Below, piece after piece: positions 58,564 through 64,000 of a DNA stretch of 64,000 nt (the first letter of the stretch is position 1; each line of letters starts with the position of its first letter). Below the pieces are notes generated by a model that ran no database searches, was not told the DNA's origin, and saw nothing but the letters and a program-made list of their open reading frames with translations. The stretch comes from Phycisphaerales bacterium (GTDB lineage: Bacteria; Planctomycetota; Phycisphaerae; Phycisphaerales; UBA1924), in NCBI GenBank assembly GCA_027083355.1, contig JALWOY010000081.1:1-64000 (forward strand), read 5' to 3'. Position numbers and translations under genes: made by a program.

Positions 58564-60939
58564 ATGAAGATCCCGCGTATGTTGTGTCTCGTCGCGGTGG
58601 GGATCGCCGTGTCGTCGGGCTTTGCCCGCGCGGCCGACGTGGTCAAACCGACCGCCGCCACGTTCAACGCCATCCCGGTGGCGAAGCTGCCGAGTTTCGA
58701 CATCCCGGCGATGGACCTGCAGGCCGCCGCGTTGCTCGAACAGGCCGAGCAGCAGGCGGGTCTTCCCCCGCGGTTCGCGCTCGAACAGCCCACCATGCTG
58801 ACGCCCGACAACAGCGGGGCGTGGGAGCAGGTGGACGCCGACACGGTGATGTGGCGTCTGCGGGTGACGTGCCCCAATGCCGTCTCGATGAACTTCGGGT
58901 TCACGCGGTATGTGATGCCCGAGGGCGGTCGGCTGTATATCTATCGCACGGATGGGGGGGCGGCGATCCGCCCGTTCACCGCGGCCGACAACGGGCCCGA
59001 GGGCGAGCTGTGGACGCCGATCATCCCCGGGGGGGACGCGATCATCGAGGTGACGCTGCCGTTCGAGCGGCAGAACGATCTCGAGCTGGAACTCGGGTCG
59101 GTCAACACCGCCTACCGCGGGTTCGGCCAGGACGCGGGCGCGCCGCGTTCCGGGTCTTGCAACGTCGACGTGGTCTGCCCGGAGGGCGACCCCTGGCGGG
59201 CCGAGATCCCCGCGGTCGGGGTCTATACCGTCAGCGGCACCTGGACCTGCTCGGGTTCGCTGATCAACAACACCGCCGAGGACCAGACGCCGTACTTCCT
59301 GACGGCGAACCACTGCGGGCTGAACACGGGCAACGACCAGAGCGTGGTGATCTACTGGAACTACGAGAACTCGTACTGCCGCACGCCCGGCTCGGGCGCC
59401 TCGGGCGGCCCGGGTGACGGCTCGCTGAGCCAGTTCTCGAGCGGGACGATCTGGCGGGCCTCTCGCAGCGCCAGCGACTTCACGCTCGTTGAGGTCGTCA
59501 ACCCGCTGGACCCGAACTGGGACCTCGCCTTTGCCGGTTTCGACGCGACGGGCGCCGACGCGACCAGCGCCGTGGCGATCCACCACCCCAACACCGATGA
59601 GAAGCGCATCAGTTTTGAGTATCAGCCCACGACCACGACGTCGTATCTGGGCAACGCGGTGCCCGGCGACGGGACGCACGTGCGCATCACGGACTGGGAC
59701 CTGGGCACGACCGAGCCCGGCTCGTCCGGCTCGCCGCTGTTCAATCAGGATCACCACATCATCGGGCAGCTGCACGGCGGGTACGCCTCGTGCTCGAGCC
59801 AGACCTCGGACTGGTACGGCAAGTTCAGCGTCTCGTGGGATGCCGGTTCGAGCGCTTCGTCGCGGCTGCGTGACTGGCTCGACCCCGGCAACACCGGCAT
59901 CCTCGTGATGGACACGCTCTGGCCCTCGCAGGCCGGCATGACCGTGCAGGGGACGGCGCTGGCGGCCGAGGGGCAACACGGCGGGCCGTTCGTGCCCGAT
60001 TCGACGGTCTACACCGTCCAGAACCACCTCGACGTGCCGATGAGTTACAGCGTCAGCGTGGACACGAACTGGGTGACGATCACCGGGGCCGACGGGTCGA
60101 TCCCCGCGGGCGGGGAGGATCAGGTCACTGTCTCGATCAACAGCAACGCCGACGCGCTGCCCAACGGGCACTACGAGGCCAACGTGTCGTTCGTCAACCT
60201 CACGGACCACGACGGGGACACGACCAAACTCGTGACACTGGATGTCGGCGTGCCCGTCCCGATCTACACCTTCGACATGTCCACCAACCCCGGCTGGTCG
60301 ACCGAGGGCAACTGGGCATTCGGCCACCCCACCGGGCACGGCGGCGACCACGGCGGGCCCGATCCGACCTCGGGGCACACGGGCGCCAACGTCTACGGCT
60401 ACAACCTCAACGGAGACTACACCAACAACATGCCCGAGTACGACCTGACGACCACCGCCATCGACTGCTCGAACCTCACGCAGGTCTCGCTGCGGTTCTG
60501 GCGCTGGCTGAACGTCGAACAGCCCGCCTACGACCACGCGTCGATCCGGGTCTCGAACAACGGGTCGAACTGGACGACGATCTGGGCCAACGATGCCACC
60601 ATCACCGATTCGGCGTGGCAGCAGTTCGAGTATGACATCTCGGCGATCGCCGACAACCAGCCCACGGTCTACATCAAGTGGGTCATGGGCACGACCGACT
60701 CGTCCTGGCTCTTCTCGGGCTGGAACATCGACGATGTCGAGATCCTCGGCGTCGAGCCCGAGGCGTCGTGCCCGGCCGACCTGAACGGCGACGGCATCCT
60801 CGACCTGACGGATGTCCAGCTGTTCACCAGCGGGTTCGTCGCCAATGACCCGGTGGCCGACCTCGCCGCCCCGTTCGGCGTGTGGGATCTGGCGGATATC
60901 CAGGCGTTCGTCGATTCGTTCAACGCCGGCTGCCCGTGA
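58564..60939 (+). CDS. Secreted trypsin-like protease with GC dockerin (protease 3)
   Basis: This 791-aa protein has a signal peptide (KIPRMLCLVAVGIAVSSGFARA), a pro-region, and a trypsin/lysyl-endopeptidase-like domain. The triad is His250 (TANHCG), Asp305 (SDFTLVEV) and Ser388 (EPGSSGSPLF). A long beta-sandwich part follows (about 450-720, with VTVSINSNADALPNGHYEANVSF and a jelly-roll-like TFDMSTNPGWSTEGNWAFGHPTGHGG). The ending is the GC-type double dockerin: SCPADLNGDGILDLTDVQLF and LADIQAFVDSFNAGCP. It belongs with the subtilase and the first dockerin protein as an exported, surface-associated set. A rho-independent terminator follows. Confidence 0.86.
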   Translation: MKIPRMLCLVAVGIAVSSGFARAADVVKPTAATFNAIPVAKLPSFDIPAMDLQAAALLEQAEQQAGLPPRFALEQPTMLTPDNSGAWEQVDADTVMWRLRVTCPNAVSMNFGFTRYVMPEGGRLYIYRTDGGAAIRPFTAADNGPEGELWTPIIPGGDAIIEVTLPFERQNDLELELGSVNTAYRGFGQDAGAPRSGSCNVDVVCPEGDPWRAEIPAVGVYTVSGTWTCSGSLINNTAEDQTPYFLTANHCGLNTGNDQSVVIYWNYENSYCRTPGSGASGGPGDGSLSQFSSGTIWRASRSASDFTLVEVVNPLDPNWDLAFAGFDATGADATSAVAIHHPNTDEKRISFEYQPTTTTSYLGNAVPGDGTHVRITDWDLGTTEPGSSGSPLFNQDHHIIGQLHGGYASCSSQTSDWYGKFSVSWDAGSSASSRLRDWLDPGNTGILVMDTLWPSQAGMTVQGTALAAEGQHGGPFVPDSTVYTVQNHLDVPMSYSVSVDTNWVTITGADGSIPAGGEDQVTVSINSNADALPNGHYEANVSFVNLTDHDGDTTKLVTLDVGVPVPIYTFDMSTNPGWSTEGNWAFGHPTGHGGDHGGPDPTSGHTGANVYGYNLNGDYTNNMPEYDLTTTAIDCSNLTQVSLRFWRWLNVEQPAYDHASIRVSNNGSNWTTIWANDATITDSAWQQFEYDISAIADNQPTVYIKWVMGTTDSSWLFSGWNIDDVEILGVEPEASCPADLNGDGILDLTDVQLFTSGFVANDPVADLAAPFGVWDLADIQAFVDSFNAGCP

Positions 60940-60965
60940 GGCCCGGGTCATTCTGAATCAGAACA

Positions 60966-60992
60966 GGGGCGTCCAACAGGGCGCCCCTTTTT
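60966..60992 (+). terminator. Rho-independent terminator after protease 3
   Basis: GGGGCG/CGCCCC stem (60966-60971 and 60982-60987) with a 10-base loop, followed by five T, 27 bases past the stop. Confidence 0.8.
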
Positions 60993-61804
60993 CTGTGCGC
61001 CTGCAAAGTTGCATGTTCCCGTGCTTTCTGGAACAAGAACCGGGCGCGGGTGCTTCCTCTCCCCGCGTGCGGGGAGAGGGCCGGGGTGAGGGGCTCTATC
61101 AGATCTTCGAGCGTCGTTCATCATCATGTTTCGATGCGTGCCACGGCTCTGTGAGCCGTGCCTTGGGACGCACTTGCGACACGCAGCCGGTTCACACGGC
61201 CAAAATGGCCGTGCCACACGGAAGCAGGATTACGCAAACCGCTCTCTTACCCCACTTTCTCCTTGTTCTGTCGGGTACATTGATCGACGAGGCTTGAAGA
61301 AGGAGAAGAAGTTGAAGCCCCTCACCCGCCGACGCTTGCGCGTCGTCGACCTCTCCCCGGCGGCCGGGGAGAGGTGGGACTGGCATCCCTCGCCCACACC
61401 CACGAAACCCGGGCGCGAAAAGCACATCGATCAAGAAAAACACCCGCCCCATGCGCCCGGGGCTCGATACGGTGGAGCGTTCCACACCACCCACAAGGAG
61501 CCGCGACCGGAAGGGAGCAGTCCTCGCACAATCAACCGGAATCGTTGGAAAATGATTCGGTGCCGCTCATGTGGAACCGCGACTCCCGGTTCGGCTGATG
61601 GGTGTGATGAAAAGACAGGCGAGACGCCCGCCCCACCGGAAGAAGAACACCGGGAGAAGAGAGCCCTCGCTCCCGCTCGGGCCTCCTTGTCCTTGCACAA
61701 ACCCCTGCGATGGCGCGAATCGCAACGTGAAAGAGGCCCGAGCGGAAGCGAGGGCTTTGTCTTCTCGGATGCCCCACCTTCGATGGGTCAATCTGAAAAC
61801 AAAC
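60993..61804. repeat. Intergenic repeat island 4
   Basis: There is no gene here. It contains family D (61057-61098), module E (61105 to about 61240) and module H inverted (about 61262-61420), which reproduce the 6969-7255 island. A reversed family B-like run CACCCGCCCCATGCGCCCGGGGCTCG lies near 61441-61466. A diverged family C copy (61504-61522), a reversed family F copy (61613-61636) and two family A copies (61663-61685 minus, 61733-61755 plus) follow. This is the densest repeat tract in the window. Confidence 0.85.
61733..61755 (+). repeat. Family A hairpin repeat, copy 6
   Basis: GAGGCCCGAGCGGAAGCGAGGGC, identical to the consensus. Copy 5 at 61663-61685 (minus strand) has GGGA instead of GGAA in the tetraloop, preserving the GNRA pattern. 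Confidence 0.85.
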
Positions 61805-62263
61805 TCACGCGGCTTCGGTGGCGTGCGACTTTGCCGAACCGAGCAGGGGGATCTGCCGTCGGCGGATCGTCAGCACGATGATGTTCGCGATCAGCACGGT
61901 CAACGCCATGGCGAACATCGCCGGGCCCTCGGCCGCCTTGAGCGCCTCGGGATGGCCCAGGGCGACCGGGTCGATCGAGAAGCCGAGCTTGGTCGCGTGG
62001 GCCCCGATCGCCCCGATCATCAGCAGGATCGACAGCATCGAGCCGAACACCACCGTCCGGGGGATGAGCAGCAGGGCGATCGCGGCGATCTCCATGAGGC
62101 CGACGCCGTATCGGCCCGCCGGTTCGGCTCCCAGCACCTCAAACAGGGCCTTCGAGCCCTCGTCACCGGTAAGCTTGGGGACCGCGGCCATCGCGAAGAT
62201 CGCGACGGCGATGATCTGGAGTACCCACGAAAAGATCGTCGCACCTTTGCTCGGTCCGGGCAT
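61805..62263 (-). CDS. DoxX-family membrane protein
   Basis: This 152-aa protein has four predicted membrane helices: IFSWVLQIIAVAIFAMAAVPKLTG, GVGLMEIAAIALLLIP, VFGSMLSILLMIGAIGAHATKLG and MFAMALTVLIANIIVLTI. The FAMAAVPKLTG stretch and small-membrane layout suit the DoxX/SURF4-like family, whose roles are mostly unknown (some work in quinone or thiosulfate metabolism). ATG at 62263 follows a GGAGAA-like site (minus). It lies between tdh and the repeat island. Confidence 0.8.
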   Translation of the reverse strand: MPGPSKGATIFSWVLQIIAVAIFAMAAVPKLTGDEGSKALFEVLGAEPAGRYGVGLMEIAAIALLLIPRTVVFGSMLSILLMIGAIGAHATKLGFSIDPVALGHPEALKAAEGPAMFAMALTVLIANIIVLTIRRRQIPLLGSAKSHATEAA

Positions 62264-62342
62264 GTTTTCTCCTTGTCGGCCTTGCTGACTCGTGACGATC
62301 CCCCGCCCCGGCCTGTTTATTCCGGCATTGCCCGGGTCGGTG

Positions 62343-63440
62343 TCATTCGAGGTCCAGCAGGACCTTGATGCCTTCACCGGAGATCATCGTCTCGAAGGCC
62401 TCTTTGTAGCGTTCAATGGGGAACTCGTGGGTGATGATCTCGTCGAGCTCGAGCTTGCCCGAGAGCAGGAGGTCTTCCATCTGGTACCACGTCTGCCACA
62501 TCCGCCGGCCGTTGATGCCCAGCACGGTGCAGCCCTTAAAGATGATGTTGGCGTTGAAGTCGAAATCGACGCTGCGGGCGGGCAGCCCGAGCAGGGCGGC
62601 CGTGCCCCCGTTGCGCAGGGCGTGGAAGCCCTGATCCATCGCTTTGGGGGCGCCGCTCATCTCGAGCAGGACATCGACGCCCTCATCGCGGGTTTCCCGG
62701 CGGATCGTGTCAATCCAGTCGTTGCCCTCGCGCGCGTCGAACGCGGCGTGGGCGCCGAGTTTCTTCGCCAGTTCGAGCCGGGGCGGGTTGATGTCGGTGC
62801 AGTAGATCCGGGCGGCGCCGGCGGCGCGGGCGACGGTGACGGCCATCAGCCCGATGATCCCGACCCCCGAAATCAGGACGGATTTCGCCGAGACATCTGC
62901 CGCCATCACGGTGTGCACCGCGTTGCCCAAGGGATCGAAGGTCGCGGCGATGCGGTCGGGGATGTCCGGGTGGATGGGCCAGACGTTGGACTCGGGGACG
63001 GCGACGTAGTCGGCGAAGATCCCGTCGCGGTCGACGCCGAGGATCTTGGTATCGCGCGCGATGTGGGCGTTGCCGGTCCGGCTGTTGTAATCGACGCCGG
63101 CGGTGATGTGGCCCTCGGCGCTGACGCGCTGGCCGACCTCGAACTTGGTGACGGCGTCGCCCACGGCGGCAACGACACCGGCGAATTCGTGCCCCGTCAC
63201 GATGCCGACGGGGATGCGCGAGGCGGCCCAGTCGTCCCAGAGCCAGATGTGGCGGTCGGTGCCGCAGATGCCGGCTTTTTTCACACGGATGAGCACGTCG
63301 AGCGGCCCGACGGTGGGCCGGGGCCGGGCGTCGTCGTAGGCGAGGCCCTCGCCGGCGTGGTGCTTGACGAGGGCCCGCATGGTCGCGGGCAGGTCGAGGT
63401 CGTCGGTCGGGGGGGTCGGCGAAGGGGCGGTCAGGGTCAT
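62343..63440 (-). CDS. tdh: L-threonine 3-dehydrogenase-like medium-chain dehydrogenase
   Basis: This 365-aa zinc-dependent alcohol dehydrogenase family enzyme oxidises L-threonine to 2-amino-3-ketobutyrate if the assignment is right. It shows VKKAGICGTDRHIWLWDDWA, then VTGHEFAGVVAAVG, then Rossmann VLISGVGIIGLMAVTVARAAGAARIYCTDINPPRLELA, and the Tdh-like tail FKGCTVLGINGRRMWQTWYQMEDLLLSGKLELDEIITHEFPIERYKEAFETM. The structural zinc lobe, which has four Cys in the E. coli enzyme, is here AEGHITAGVDYNSRTGNAHIARD and has none. Related sorbitol or galactitol dehydrogenases remain possible. Start chosen at the ATG 63440. Confidence 0.83.
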   Translation of the reverse strand: MTLTAPSPTPPTDDLDLPATMRALVKHHAGEGLAYDDARPRPTVGPLDVLIRVKKAGICGTDRHIWLWDDWAASRIPVGIVTGHEFAGVVAAVGDAVTKFEVGQRVSAEGHITAGVDYNSRTGNAHIARDTKILGVDRDGIFADYVAVPESNVWPIHPDIPDRIAATFDPLGNAVHTVMAADVSAKSVLISGVGIIGLMAVTVARAAGAARIYCTDINPPRLELAKKLGAHAAFDAREGNDWIDTIRRETRDEGVDVLLEMSGAPKAMDQGFHALRNGGTAALLGLPARSVDFDFNANIIFKGCTVLGINGRRMWQTWYQMEDLLLSGKLELDEIITHEFPIERYKEAFETMISGEGIKVLLDLE

Positions 63441-63590
63441 GGTGCACTATATCCGGCCGGTCATTGTGGTAGACCAGAAGGGCCCGGGGAGCCGCCCGTC
63501 GGCGGAAAACCCGGGGATCGCGACCGGGGTAGGGGCGTTGGCTTATCGGGCCGTGCAGCGTCGGCCTTTCCAGCCGGTAGGATTGACGCA

Positions 63591-64000
63591 ATGAGCCGGG
63601 CCGCCCCGAGATCGTTTGTCTTCCTCGCAGCCAAGCCGGGCGGGGGGCGTTCGCTGGGTGTCAAGCACGCGCGGAGCGAACGGGCGCTCGCCGAGATTCT
63701 CCGCCGCGAGCGTCTGGTGCTGCTGCGGACGTGGAAGCTGCCGGGGTGGATCTCGACGGAGGCCCCGCTGAAGAACAAGGACATGCTGGCGCTCAACGAG
63801 CAGCTCGCCCAGTTGCTGGCGCGGGGGGTGCCGCTGGTCGAGGCGCTGGAGGTGGCCGAGTCGGTCGTCCGACCCCAGCAGCGGCCGCGGGTCGAGCGGA
63901 TGCGTGAGGCCGTCGCGGCGGGGTCGAGTTTCGCCGACGCCTGCCGGGCCGCGGGCGGGTTCGACGTGGTGACGATCGCGGTCTACCGGGCGGCGGAGCG
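63591..64000 (+). CDS. gspF: Type II secretion F-domain protein, 5' part only
   Basis: The ATG at 63591 opens a frame that reaches the right edge: about 136 residues are visible. After a basic lead (MSRAAPRSFVFLAAKPGGG) comes LVLLRTWKLPGWISTEAPLKNKDMLALNEQLAQLLARGVPLVEALEVAES and VERMREAVAAGSSFADACRAAGGFDVVTIAVYRAAE. This is the start of a T2SSF domain (compare LATMTRELSVLLDAQIP in the 34616 gene). It is therefore a second platform protein, divergent from tdh; the rest lies outside the window. Confidence 0.83.
   Translation, partial: MSRAAPRSFVFLAAKPGGGRSLGVKHARSERALAEILRRERLVLLRTWKLPGWISTEAPLKNKDMLALNEQLAQLLARGVPLVEALEVAESVVRPQQRPRVERMREAVAAGSSFADACRAAGGFDVVTIAVYRAAE

Noticed and set aside
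58501-60951. Long open frame antisense to protease 3
   Set aside because: No signal peptide or domain; it overlaps a gene with a complete catalytic triad and dockerin.

Overview
The window is GC-rich bacterial chromosome that reads as a planctomycete of the Phycisphaerae type. The main reason is three secreted proteins (10295-11353, 18074-20065, 58564-60939) that end in the same cysteine-flanked double dockerin-like module finishing in AGCP, a hallmark of Phycisphaerales. DUF1573, MauE-like and BNR/sortilin proteins and exported superoxide dismutase fit that picture. I could run no database search, so family names rest on motifs and overall sequence resemblance.

Layout. 1-720: an IS200-like (REP-associated) tyrosine transposase between two copies of a short repeat. 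723-6870: translation genes (glyS, an EF-G, gltX) with an IS3 remnant between glyS and the EF-G. 6871-7382: repeat island. 7383-18073: Na/Pi symporter, ispD, first dockerin protein, a ComM-type ATPase, iscX, a CMD peroxidase/TetR pair with palindromic operators, an amidohydrolase and a glycosyltransferase. 18074-24072: subtilase-dockerin protein, a DUF1573-rhodanese-MauE operon, rpsR, a free-methionine-sulfoxide reductase and a flavin reductase. 24317-25371: mraZ with a recognisable MraZ-box promoter, standing alone without rsmH and followed by about 430 nt of consecutive hairpins and a strong terminator. 25381-26044: repeats and tRNA-Leu(CAG). 26228-29326: a large BNR/sortilin-like exported protein.

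29361-37966 (minus strand) is one long type II secretion/type IV pilus-like operon: PilZ protein, gspE, gspF, four pseudopilins, a GspK/PilX-like protein, and GspL/PilM-, GspM/PilO- and GspC/PilP-like proteins, many joined by 4-base overlaps. A second gspF-like gene runs off the right edge. This machine is a candidate exporter for the dockerin-tagged proteases (inference). 38331-40105 is rpsB-tsf. 40343-43555 holds an exported superoxide dismutase and two glycosyltransferases. 43574-46940 is a cysH operon with an unusual flavodoxin/Fe-S protein and an enolase-superfamily enzyme. 47169-51699 is a Wbp-like set for making UDP-GlcNAc(3NAc)A for surface glycans. 51764-63440 has a glutamine amidotransferase, a HhH-GPD glycosylase, yidC, a phosphoesterase, two tandem clpP genes, a trypsin-like dockerin protease, a DoxX protein and tdh.

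A thread through the window is dispersed short palindromic repeats. At least four families are RNA-like hairpins (GNRA-type loops, tandem G.A pairs, compensatory changes). They cluster in intergenic islands at 6871-7382, 11354-11765, 25381-25830 and 60993-61804, act as terminators in places, and have also landed in frame inside gltX (twice) and a DNA glycosylase gene. The most novel candidate is the multi-hairpin RNA downstream of mraZ.
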